Assembly: GCA_022843385.1 (NCBI GenBank)
Contig: JALHNT010000051.1
Span: 1-52,047 of the forward strand
Direction: 5' to 3'
Length of the DNA stretch: 52,047 nucleotides
From: Anaerolineae bacterium
GTDB lineage: Bacteria; Chloroflexota; Anaerolineae; Aggregatilineales; Phototrophicaceae
Positions within the stretch are counted from its first letter, which is position 1. Every line of letters begins with the position of its first letter. The position numbers and the translations under genes were made by a program. Below are positions 1 to 8,011 of this stretch, piece after piece. A model generated the notes under the pieces. That model was not told the DNA's origin, ran no database searches, and was given only the letters and a program-made list of their open reading frames with translations.

Positions 1-2
1 AC

Positions 3-341
3 CTGGTGCCGCTGCTCACCGGTCACCTGACGATGGCTGGCTTGCTGTTTGGTGTGCTAGTGGGGGGAATGATTGGCGTTTCAACCTGGCTGCTGGCACG
101 ACCGGCGCGAGTGACGCGGCCTCCGACTTGGCTGCTGACCTGGGTGCTGGCCTGGATTGTGGGGGAAAGCATCGCCTTCGCCTCCGGCTTCAGTCAGTCC
201 ACAGTGCCGCTGGTTGGGCTGGCGATTGGCGTGATCAGCGGTCTTGCGTTAATCTGGTTGCCTGGTAACTCTCAAGTTGTAAAGCCTCATGTCGAACCCG
301 TTCAAGTTATGGCTGCGCGATCAACTCGTCCGGATGGTTAG
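3..341 (+). CDS. Hydrophobic membrane protein, 5' end outside the window
   Basis: The frame is already open at the window edge, so the true start probably lies upstream; a GTG at 6 is the first start-like codon inside. The visible part has three hydrophobic stretches (about residues 10-30, 42-60 and 66-85) separated by short basic loops, consistent with an integral membrane protein. The C-terminal 25 residues are polar. Its 3' end overlaps the next gene by about 50 bases, suggesting co-transcription. I do not recognise the family and assign no function. Confidence 0.55.
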   Translation: MVPLLTGHLTMAGLLFGVLVGGMIGVSTWLLARPARVTRPPTWLLTWVLAWIVGESIAFASGFSQSTVPLVGLAIGVISGLALIWLPGNSQVVKPHVEPVQVMAARSTRPDG

Positions 342-1164
342 CGTTCAGCGCTGCGTTGTCGGACAACATGCCACCGCCGGAGCGCCAGCCCGTGATGCCG
401 ATCTGGTGGTGACGATGTGGGCCGGCGTGGTGATTCATATCCATGTGCTGGATGAAGCGCTCAAGCCGGCCAAACTGCGCCGCATCATTGAGACCGCTTC
501 CGATCATGGCATTCCGGTGCTGTTCATCGTCAATCGCCAGCTTCTGCCGGCGCATCATCAGCGGGTCGCGCCGGACAAATGGTTTGTGCCGCTGCAAGCG
601 CTGGCAGATGATCGCGTTTATGCCTACACCTTCACCCCCACCGAAGCCAGCATCGCCCCGGTGCAATTCCGTCCATTGACCCGGCTTGAAGTCGAGACGT
701 TGCAGGGCGCAGCCATACCCATCCATGCTCTGCGCTATGCCCGTGTCAGCGTTCGCCATCCCCAGGTAAAGGGCTACTGGCTGCTGGCCGATTTCGAGCA
801 TGACCCGAACGGCAACACCCCGCCGGTGCGCCGCACTGATTACAGTGCCTATCAATACAGCGGCCCGCGCTACGAACGGGATGTCCATAACACTGATAGT
901 CAGGCGCGCCAGACTCATACGCCCAGCGGACAGCCGGTGGGTGGTGTCAGCAGCAACGGGCAAAAGTCCCGGTTGGATATTTCCTACGAATTGCTGGGGG
1001 TACAGCGCAGCGCCAGCCGCGAAGAAGTCAAAGCCGCTTTCCGCAAGATGGCCTTCCAGACCCATCCTGATGTCAGCTCCCTGCCCCAACCGGTAGCCGA
1101 AGAGCGTTTCCGGGCGCTGGCCGAAGCCTATGAATTCATCAAGGTCAGCAACCGCTGGGAATAA
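289..1164 (+). CDS. J-domain protein with uncharacterised N-terminal region
   Basis: The C-terminal 60 residues form a DnaJ-type J domain: a YELLGV start, a basic helix with AFRKMAF, and the HPD tripeptide at residues 259-261 that stimulates Hsp70 ATPase. J domains recruit DnaK to particular substrates. The first 190 or so residues match no family I know; they contain alternating hydrophobic strands and may be a substrate-specific or nuclease-like alpha/beta domain. A polar linker (about 195-225) separates the two. The usual DnaJ order is reversed, with J at the C terminus, and there is no Gly/Phe or zinc region, so this is a specialised co-chaperone and not DnaJ itself. It overlaps the upstream membrane protein gene; ATG at 289 is the longest start and a later one is possible. 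Confidence 0.8.
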   Translation: MSNPFKLWLRDQLVRMVSVQRCVVGQHATAGAPARDADLVVTMWAGVVIHIHVLDEALKPAKLRRIIETASDHGIPVLFIVNRQLLPAHHQRVAPDKWFVPLQALADDRVYAYTFTPTEASIAPVQFRPLTRLEVETLQGAAIPIHALRYARVSVRHPQVKGYWLLADFEHDPNGNTPPVRRTDYSAYQYSGPRYERDVHNTDSQARQTHTPSGQPVGGVSSNGQKSRLDISYELLGVQRSASREEVKAAFRKMAFQTHPDVSSLPQPVAEERFRALAEAYEFIKVSNRWE

Positions 1165-1176
1165 GAACGCCGTCGG

Positions 1177-2076
1177 CTAACGCCCGCGCGTCCGGGGATC
1201 AAGGGCATCGCGCAGACCATCGCCGATGACGTTGGCCGCCAGCACCACCAGCATAATGGCTATGCCAGGGAAGACCGAGAGCCACCAGGCATTGCGCATG
1301 TAACCGCGTCCATCAGCCAGCAGCGCACCCCATTCCGGCGTCGGTGGGCGAACCCCCAGCCCGAGGAAACTCAAGCTGGCACCGGCGACGATGTTGCCGG
1401 AGATGCTCAATGTCACCAGCACGATCAGCGGGCCGATCACGCTTGGCAGGATGTGAATGAAGAGGATTCGCCCGGCCTTAGCGCCCATGCTGTGCGCCGC
1501 CACCACATAATCCATCTCGCGCGTCGAGAGGGTGATGCCGCGGGTGATGCGGGCATAGGTGGGAATCGACCCGACTGAAATAGCAATGATGACATTGGTG
1601 ATGCTGACCCCCAGCATCGACACCAGCCAGATCGCCAGGATCAGGCCGGGGAATGCCAGGATCAGATCCATCAGCCGCATGATCCAGTTGTCCACCCGAC
1701 CGCCGGCATAACCCGCGATCAACCCCAGCGGCACCCCCACCAGCGTCGAGGCGATGACCGAGAAAAACCCCACCTGGAGCGAGATGCGCCCGCCGTAGAG
1801 CAGCCGCGTCAACAGATCACGCCCCAGCGCATCCGTCCCCAGCAGATAATCCAGCGACGGGGGTTGCAGCCGCACTTTGGCATCGCGCTGCAACGGGTCA
1901 TAGCGCGTGATGTTGGGAGCCAACAGTGCCGACAGCAGGATGAGGATCAACAGCACCAGCGCGATCACCGCCGCCCGATTACGCAGGAAGGCACGGCGCG
2001 CCTGCCGAAGCGGACTGTCACCGCGCGGGATGGTCAGTTGAGCCGGTGGTGTAGAGGTCAAGGTCTTGCTTACCAT
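1177..2076 (-). CDS. Peptide ABC transporter permease, DppC/OppC family
   Basis: Inner-membrane permease of a family-5 peptide importer. A cytoplasmic N terminus leads into a first membrane helix (about 36-55), then the hallmark GTDALGRDLLTRLLYGGR segment of DppC/OppC. Five further helices follow, with an EAA-type loop (AAHSMGAKAGRILFIHILP) that docks the ATPase. Length (299 aa) is normal. It lies 6 bases downstream of the DppB-like gene and is the last gene of the operon; beyond it is a gene on the other strand, so no DppD/DppF ATPase follows. The energising subunits must be encoded elsewhere. Substrate is inferred as peptides from the neighbouring peptidases. Confidence 0.93.
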   Translation of the reverse strand: MVSKTLTSTPPAQLTIPRGDSPLRQARRAFLRNRAAVIALVLLILILLSALLAPNITRYDPLQRDAKVRLQPPSLDYLLGTDALGRDLLTRLLYGGRISLQVGFFSVIASTLVGVPLGLIAGYAGGRVDNWIMRLMDLILAFPGLILAIWLVSMLGVSITNVIIAISVGSIPTYARITRGITLSTREMDYVVAAHSMGAKAGRILFIHILPSVIGPLIVLVTLSISGNIVAGASLSFLGLGVRPPTPEWGALLADGRGYMRNAWWLSVFPGIAIMLVVLAANVIGDGLRDALDPRTRGR

Positions 2077-2082
2077 CGTCAG

Positions 2083-3006
2083 CTACTCATAATGGATACG
2101 CGGATCGACATAGGCATAAATCACATCCACCGCCAGATTGACCAGCACGAACGACAGCGCCACCAACAGCACACTCCCCTGAATCAGCGGATAATCCAGA
2201 TCGGCGATGGCCGCAATCGTCAGCCGACCCACACCCGGCAGCCCAAAGATGCTCTCGGTGATGACCGCGCCGCCCAGCAGCCCGGCAAACGACAGGCCGA
2301 CCACGGTGATGATCGGGATGAGCGCGTTCTTCAGCGCGTGAATCAGGACGATGCGGCGTTCGACCAGCCCCTTTGAACGCGCCGTCCGCACATAATCACC
2401 GCCCAGGATTTCCAGCAGGCTGGAACGAGTCAGGCGGGCGATCAGTGCGCCTTGCCCTACCGACAGTGTGGCGACCGGCAAGACAAAATGCTGCCAGGTG
2501 CCAGAGCCTTCCACCGGCAGCAGCCGCAGCCCGACCGAGAAGATCAGCATCAGGATCAGACCCAGCCAGAAGGTCGGGAAGGCGTTGAAGAAGACCACCA
2601 GCAGCATACTCGTCCGGTCAATCCATGAGCCGGGTTTGATGGCAGTGATGACGCCGACCAGCAGGCCGATGACGGTGCCGACCAGCACACTCTGGATGGT
2701 GAGCAGCACGGTGAAGGGGAAGGCTTTCGCCAGGATGCTGCTGACCGGTTCGCCGAACTTGAGCGAATTGCCCAGGTCACCCTGGAGCGCATTGCCGATG
2801 AAGATCAGATATTGCTCCCACACCGGACGATCCAGCCCATGTTTCTGCCGGATGGCTTCGATCAATTCCGGCGAGGCGGTGTCGCCGGCCAGTATGTAGA
2901 CCGGATCGCCGGGGATGGCGACGCGCAGCACGACAAAGACGATGGTCATGATCGCCAGGATGAGGGGGATTGCGCCGATCAGCCGGCGGAAGATGTATTG
3001 CTGCAT
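2083..3006 (-). CDS. Peptide ABC transporter permease, DppB/OppB family
   Basis: Partner permease of the DppC-like protein. It opens with the typical RRLIGAIPLI membrane helix, followed by the PGDP motif and the periplasmic segment containing GLDRPVWEQY, both characteristic of DppB/OppB. Five more membrane helices follow, with the EAA loop YVRTARSKGLVERRI near residues 205-220 and the GLPGVGR motif. Length (307 aa) is typical. Together the two permeases form the translocation channel for substrate delivered by the binding protein encoded upstream. A 228-base gap with a hairpin separates it from the binding-protein gene. Confidence 0.93.
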   Translation of the reverse strand: MQQYIFRRLIGAIPLILAIMTIVFVVLRVAIPGDPVYILAGDTASPELIEAIRQKHGLDRPVWEQYLIFIGNALQGDLGNSLKFGEPVSSILAKAFPFTVLLTIQSVLVGTVIGLLVGVITAIKPGSWIDRTSMLLVVFFNAFPTFWLGLILMLIFSVGLRLLPVEGSGTWQHFVLPVATLSVGQGALIARLTRSSLLEILGGDYVRTARSKGLVERRIVLIHALKNALIPIITVVGLSFAGLLGGAVITESIFGLPGVGRLTIAAIADLDYPLIQGSVLLVALSFVLVNLAVDVIYAYVDPRIHYE

Positions 3007-3128
3007 CGTATTTTTGGTCAGGACTTACGCAGTTGATTACGAATAGGACCTGATAAACAGGCAAGAACAGGCAAAAGTTAGGTTTTTCTTACCTTTGTAA
3101 GAAACGATTTGGAAATTCAAGGGATGTA

Positions 3129-3151
3129 GGGACAGGGCAATGCCGTGTCCC
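3129..3151. repeat. Palindromic intergenic repeat between binding protein and permease genes
   Basis: Arms GGGACAGGGC and GCCGTGTCCC pair with one mismatch around a 3-base loop. It sits in the 228-base gap (3007-3234) between the binding-protein gene and dppB and could reduce read-through into the permeases, which are usually needed in lower amounts. A degenerate relative occurs at about 7960-8004, so it may be a dispersed repeat. I see nothing else in the gap. Confidence 0.45.
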
Positions 3152-3234
3152 CGAATGTTCAAATGGCTTCTGACTCCTGCTGACATATCCGGTCGGGACG
3201 AGTCACGACTCGCCCCGACCCACCTCAGGAACGG

Positions 3235-4830
3235 TTACCCGCCCTGTTCGATCCATGAATTCCAGTAGAAGAACCCGCCTTGCAGGTCAAAGTCCCAGTT
3301 CTTCATCTCGTTACGAACGCCGACTGTGCCATTGGGCGCGACCAAGAAAATCCAGGGCGCGGCTTCCATCACGGTGCGGCTGATCTCGGTGATCGTCTGG
3401 TACCGGGTTTCACGGTTCAGATCGGAGTCGGCTTTCTGCAGCAATTCGTCCAGTTCTGGTGTGGAGAACCAGGCGCGGTTGCTGCCGCCCTTACGATCCG
3501 AGTCGAAGAAGAAGGTCAGAATACTCGGTTCAGAGAAGCCGTACAGCAGCAGGAACAGATCGTGCGTGCCGGTGGTGGTCAATTCGCGCAGCGCAGGCAG
3601 TTCCATGCTGGTGATCTCGATCTGGATTCCGGCATCGCGGAACTGGGCTTCGATCACTTCGGCCTGACGCTTCCATTCATCGCCGTTGACGGTGGCGAAC
3701 GGAATCAGCCACGGGCTGCCATCCGGTTGTTCGCGGATGCCGTCGCCATCGACATCGACGTAACCCAGTTCATCCAGCATCGAGTTGGCGGTGTCCAGGT
3801 TGAACTGGATCGACTCGGCATCGAGTTCCGGGTTGTGTCCCCAGATGGTGGGGGGCAGCGGTTGGTAGACCGGGATGGCCTGACCGTTCCAGGCCAGTTC
3901 AGCGAATTCCTCTTTGTTGATGGCATAGGACATGGCGCGGCGCAGCTCGACATTATCCCAGGGGGCTTTCGAAGTGTTGAAGCCGATGTAACGGATGCCG
4001 GTCTCGGTGATCTGGCGCAGCGTCAGATCGGGGTTGCCCTGCATATCGGCTAGATTCTGCGTCGGGATGCCAGCATACTGAATTTCGCCGGTCTCCAGCG
4101 CCGCCAGGATAGTCTGTTCATCTTCAATGAACTTGATGGTGAAGGCGTCCAGATTGGCCGGGCCAACATTCTGATAAATCTCCGCCGGGGCCCAGGCAAA
4201 ATCCGGGTTGCGGACGAATTCGTACGAGGTGTTGGTGTTGATGGCTTGCAGGATGAACGGCCCCGCGCCCACCGGACGGAGCTTGAAGTTCTCCACCCCT
4301 TCGGCTTCATAGGCGGTTGGTGAGACAATTTCCAGACTAGCCAGCGTGTTATACAGCGGCGCATAGGCGGAAGCCAGCTTCATATCGAAGTTAAGTTCAT
4401 CCGTCACCACCACATCCAGCAGCAAACCGACCAGGTCCGCCCCTGCCGGCGCCGCCACCGCTTCATCGGCATAGCGCATCAGATTCCACTTGATGGCCTC
4501 GGCATTGACCGGCGTACCATCGCTGAAGGTGACGCCCGGCTTGAGCATTACCGATAGAGTCATGCCATCTTCCGAAGCCGACCAGCTTTCAGCCAGATAA
4601 CCGACATAATTCAGGTCTTTGTCTTTCCACAACAAGGTAGAGAAGAGGGCGTAGTGCGGCCAGCTATGCCACGACGTGACGAACGGATCGAGTTCGACAT
4701 TCGAGAGCGCATCGGCGATCACGAACGTCCCGCCGGTCTGAAGCTCCTGCGCCAGCACGGATGAACCGAGCGTTCCCAGGGCTAAAGCGCAAACCATCAA
4801 CATCACAAACCATCGGCGTACACGAGACAT
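3235..4830 (-). CDS. Peptide ABC transporter substrate-binding protein, family 5
   Basis: Secreted solute-binding protein of the SBP_bac_5 (DppA/OppA) family. A signal peptide occupies residues 1-27 and ends in VLAQE, suggesting signal peptidase I cleavage; there is no lipobox cysteine. The family pattern is clear: LSNVELDPF near the N terminus, LAESWSASEDG, then the diagnostic LKPGVTFSDGTPVNAEAIKWN segment. Length (531 aa) is normal. A strong Shine-Dalgarno (GAGGAGGAA) precedes the ATG. It lies 27 bases downstream of the serine hydrolase gene. The neighbours suggest peptides, possibly with D-residues or blocked ends, as ligands; that is inference. Confidence 0.93.
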   Translation of the reverse strand: MSRVRRWFVMLMVCALALGTLGSSVLAQELQTGGTFVIADALSNVELDPFVTSWHSWPHYALFSTLLWKDKDLNYVGYLAESWSASEDGMTLSVMLKPGVTFSDGTPVNAEAIKWNLMRYADEAVAAPAGADLVGLLLDVVVTDELNFDMKLASAYAPLYNTLASLEIVSPTAYEAEGVENFKLRPVGAGPFILQAINTNTSYEFVRNPDFAWAPAEIYQNVGPANLDAFTIKFIEDEQTILAALETGEIQYAGIPTQNLADMQGNPDLTLRQITETGIRYIGFNTSKAPWDNVELRRAMSYAINKEEFAELAWNGQAIPVYQPLPPTIWGHNPELDAESIQFNLDTANSMLDELGYVDVDGDGIREQPDGSPWLIPFATVNGDEWKRQAEVIEAQFRDAGIQIEITSMELPALRELTTTGTHDLFLLLYGFSEPSILTFFFDSDRKGGSNRAWFSTPELDELLQKADSDLNRETRYQTITEISRTVMEAAPWIFLVAPNGTVGVRNEMKNWDFDLQGGFFYWNSWIEQGG

Positions 4831-4857
4831 AAACGTTCCTCCTCAACAATAAACAGG

Positions 4858-6339
4858 CTATTGGGTCGCCCGCCGCGTGAAGCGGATCGGGTCGGTCGTT
4901 GGCTCAAGTGGGATGGCGACATCCTGCAACGCGCCATCCATGCCCGTCGTGAAGGATGCCGGTAGCGTCAGATCAAGAATTGTGTTCCTGATCTGGAAGG
5001 TGTCATAATGAAAATGCTCGACGGTGAATGTGTGTCCATTATAAACCGCCCGCAGTCCGTCCGCACTGGATTGGATTTCGAGCGCCCCATAACCGGGATG
5101 CTCATAGACCCCGGCATAGTCGGCCAGGGCGTGCGCCGGTTGGGTGCCAGCGATGCGTTTGCTCTGAGCTTTGGCTTTTTCTTCCTCGGTCATCCCTTTC
5201 AGTTTGTCCTTGAAAGCAGCAAAGCGCCCCGACCAGTCGATGGGTTCCAATCCCAGCAGCCGATCCAGCAGATTCAAACGGATGATCGATGGCGGCATGT
5301 GATCGAAAAGGTTGGTCAGGACAATCACGCCGATACCCTGATGGGGCATGAACGACATCATCGCCAGGAAGCCGTCAATCGCGCCGCCGTGCCAGACAGA
5401 GGTGTAGCCACGATAGCTCTGCACGCCCCAACCCAGCCCATAACTGTTGTGTTCCATTTCGGCGTATTCATTCCAAATCGCTTCCAGCGGTTGGGTGGTG
5501 ATGACTCCTGGCGTGTGCATGGCCTTGATGCCCGCCGGACTGATGATGGACTGACCGTTGTGCTGTCCCTGGTTCAGGTGCAGCATCAGCCAGGGGATCA
5601 GATCGACCAGGTTGGAATTGATCGAGCCAGCCGGGCCGATGGCATCCAGATTACGGAATGGCACGCGCTGGACAACTTCCGCAATCCGGGAATAAGGCAG
5701 CGCCGCATTCGCGGACTGCTCCGATTGCTGCACCGAGAACTGGCTGTGCGTCATCCCCAGCGGCTCGAAGATGCGCTGGTGGGTGAAGTCTTCCCAGCTC
5801 ATCCTGCTGACCTGCCCGGTCAGGTAGCCGGCCGTCATGTACATCCAATTGTTGTACTGGAAGCTGAAGCGAAAACCGAGATTGGAGGCGAAGTGAGGCA
5901 GCGCCTCGAACAACTGCTCTCGGTTGCGGGACGATCCATACCAGGCCAGATCATGCCGCCCCAGCCCGACGCGATGCAGCGCCAGATCGCGTGGTGTGGC
6001 CTGGGCGCTGGCGACCGGGTCTTGCAGGCGAAAACCGGGCAGATCGTGCTGCACCGGACGATCCCAATCCAGCCGTTTGTCTTCCACCAGCAGGCCGAGG
6101 CCGAAGGTAGTGAAGGCTTTGCTGCACGAGCCGATGGCGAACAAGGTCTCCGGCGTGACCGGCAGCTTGCGCTCGACATCGCGGTAGCCATAACCAGCGC
6201 TGTGGATGACCTCGTTATCAGCGATGACGGCGATGGCAACGCCGGGGATTTCCCAGCGTTCCATGATGGGCGGCAGCCAGTCGTCAAAACCCTTCAGCGC
6301 CTCGCGGGCCTGTGCGGGGGGGATGCGTTCGTACTTCAC
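4858..6339 (-). CDS. Serine hydrolase of the beta-lactamase (class C/PBP) fold
   Basis: Members of this family are D,D-peptidases, esterases or D-amino-acid amidases. The active-site triad is visible: S71-x-x-K74 in GSCSKAF, a YNN motif (Y-x-N) near residue 165, and HGG in WHGGAIDG as the KTG equivalent. A C-terminal DUF3471-like beta domain completes the 493 residues. No signal peptide is seen, so it acts in the cytosol. The GTG start directly follows the TAG of the M81 peptidase gene, with GGAG eight bases upstream, so translation is probably coupled. Context points to hydrolysis of imported peptides. Confidence 0.88.
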   Translation of the reverse strand: MKYERIPPAQAREALKGFDDWLPPIMERWEIPGVAIAVIADNEVIHSAGYGYRDVERKLPVTPETLFAIGSCSKAFTTFGLGLLVEDKRLDWDRPVQHDLPGFRLQDPVASAQATPRDLALHRVGLGRHDLAWYGSSRNREQLFEALPHFASNLGFRFSFQYNNWMYMTAGYLTGQVSRMSWEDFTHQRIFEPLGMTHSQFSVQQSEQSANAALPYSRIAEVVQRVPFRNLDAIGPAGSINSNLVDLIPWLMLHLNQGQHNGQSIISPAGIKAMHTPGVITTQPLEAIWNEYAEMEHNSYGLGWGVQSYRGYTSVWHGGAIDGFLAMMSFMPHQGIGVIVLTNLFDHMPPSIIRLNLLDRLLGLEPIDWSGRFAAFKDKLKGMTEEEKAKAQSKRIAGTQPAHALADYAGVYEHPGYGALEIQSSADGLRAVYNGHTFTVEHFHYDTFQIRNTILDLTLPASFTTGMDGALQDVAIPLEPTTDPIRFTRRATQ

Positions 6340-7797
6340 CTAAATCGCTCCGACATCGACGATGGGATACTGATTGCGATCCGCCCGCTGATACGGGATG
6401 CGGGTGAAATCCGGCACAATCGCCCCCGGCGCAGCCACATAAATCACTTTGGCGGCGATGGGCGAGAAGCGGGCGTAGAAGTGCTGGGTCGATTTGGCGA
6501 TGAGCAGCCGCTTCTGCAGCGGGTCGATGCCGACATTGCTGAACACCTCCGGGCTGAAGGTCTGGGTGCGGTTGGAGATCAGCACGATGTCGATGCCGTG
6601 CGCCGTCACCCCCGCCGAATGCCCCAGCGGGACGTTCTGGCGATTCTCGTCCGGGCCAAAATACTGGATGGCATTCGGCTGAAGGCCGAGGATGGTCACG
6701 TTCAGGTCGAGCGGGTCGCCCGACATCGGCCCCATCTTGCCGCCGATCCGCAGATCCAGCCGCGCACCGACGCCGGCATCCATCGCCACCGACACGGCGA
6801 TCGGGTCCCAGATGCAGCCGACGCCGACATTGCTGATGCCGCGCTCGATCATGCGCCGGATGAGGAAGGTCGAGTCGCCGGGTGCGCCGCCGCCCGAATT
6901 ATCCGAGACATCGGCCAGCACCACCGGACTGCCTTCTACCGCCAGCGCTTCGTCCAGCGCATCATCCATGCTCAGGTAGCGGGGATAGACCGAATGGCGC
7001 AGAGCGTACAATTCCCGGCCAAGCTGCGCTGCCAACGTCCGTGCCAGTTCCGGGTTGTTATCGGTGACGACCAGCGTCCGCGCCCCCAAATCCGGCACAT
7101 CGCCCCAGGGGAAGCAATGCCCCAGCGAAACCGACAGCACACCGTCATGACCTTCGAGTGCCTTCATCCGCGCTACATAGCCCTTCATTGGCTCCTGCGT
7201 CGGGTAGAACAGGCCGATCATGCGGCAGTCGAACAACGCCATCGTCGGGCGGACGCGCCCTTCAACCGTATCCATGATGATCTTGAAGAGTTCCTGGGCC
7301 CGTTCAGCGAAATCGGTGTGGGGATATTCTTTGTAGGTGATGATGACATCGGCGCTCTCCACCATCAATTGCGTGGTGTGGCAGTGCAGATCGAGTTCGA
7401 CGCCAATCGGCACCTGCGGCCCGACGATCTGGCGAACCCGCGCGATCAGGTCACCTTCGCAGTCATCATACCCTTCGGCCACCATCGCCCCATGCAGATC
7501 GAGCAGCACCGCATCCACCGGCAGCGCCGCCTGAAGATCGGCCAGGATTTCATCGCGGAAGGACTCATAAGCGCTGCGCAGCGTCGTCCCGGCCGGCTCG
7601 GCGACGGCGATCAGGCTCTCGACAACTTCCCAACCACGCGCTTCGCCCCATTGGCGGAAGAGCGCCACCACCGAATCGGCGAAGGGCGGGAAGGCGCTGT
7701 AATCACCATGCCGCGCCACGAAGAAACTCTTGTAGCTGGTGGGCATGGGCGAGAAGGTGTTGGTTTCGGTTGCCAGACAGGCGGTGAACAATTTCAC
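6340..7797 (-). CDS. M81 family metallopeptidase (MlrC-like)
   Basis: The N terminus LFTACLATETNTFSP and the motifs LLDLHGAMVAEG and ELDLHCH identify the M81 family, named after MlrC, which completes hydrolysis of linearised microcystin in sphingomonads. The His and Asp residues in these motifs are the expected metal ligands. A C-terminal MlrC domain (about 300-485) carries GCIWDPIAVSVAMDAGVG. In other bacteria such genes commonly sit beside Dpp-like transporters and D-aminoacylases, as here, and probably act on small peptides or amides; the natural substrate is unknown. It abuts the serine hydrolase gene with no gap. Confidence 0.9.
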   Translation of the reverse strand: MKLFTACLATETNTFSPMPTSYKSFFVARHGDYSAFPPFADSVVALFRQWGEARGWEVVESLIAVAEPAGTTLRSAYESFRDEILADLQAALPVDAVLLDLHGAMVAEGYDDCEGDLIARVRQIVGPQVPIGVELDLHCHTTQLMVESADVIITYKEYPHTDFAERAQELFKIIMDTVEGRVRPTMALFDCRMIGLFYPTQEPMKGYVARMKALEGHDGVLSVSLGHCFPWGDVPDLGARTLVVTDNNPELARTLAAQLGRELYALRHSVYPRYLSMDDALDEALAVEGSPVVLADVSDNSGGGAPGDSTFLIRRMIERGISNVGVGCIWDPIAVSVAMDAGVGARLDLRIGGKMGPMSGDPLDLNVTILGLQPNAIQYFGPDENRQNVPLGHSAGVTAHGIDIVLISNRTQTFSPEVFSNVGIDPLQKRLLIAKSTQHFYARFSPIAAKVIYVAAPGAIVPDFTRIPYQRADRNQYPIVDVGAI

Positions 7798-7818
7798 GGG
7801 TGCTGCTCCATCGCTGAG

Positions 7819-7846
7819 AGTGCTAAGTGAAAAGTGCTGAGTGAAA
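7819..7846. repeat. Two tandem 14-base repeats in the 7798-8011 gap
   Basis: AGTGCTAAGTGAAA is followed directly by AGTGCTGAGTGAAA (one difference), and a third partial unit begins after it. They lie just upstream of the M81 start codon and might be low-complexity repeat or regulatory sequence. The rest of the gap (about 7930-8010) holds a degenerate palindromic repeat including the 7985-8004 hairpin, related to the one near 3140. Confidence 0.5.
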
Positions 7847-8011
7847 AGTAGAAATCAGATTTGCAGGTCATCATTCGGATTATTCGTTATGCTTATTTCT
7901 CAATACTGCCCCTCTGAAAACAGGTCTTTCAACCCGGTATCCGCCGCAGTTTACGCGGACACCCCGTTGGGCGTCCCTACATTCGGACATGCAACGGCAC
8001 GTCCGCCGAAG

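Noticed and set aside
5008..7830. A 940-codon plus-strand open frame opposite the serine hydrolase and M81 genes.
   Set aside because: It is antisense to two genes with clear catalytic motifs; its product has shadow-like His/Gln/Arg composition and no domain.
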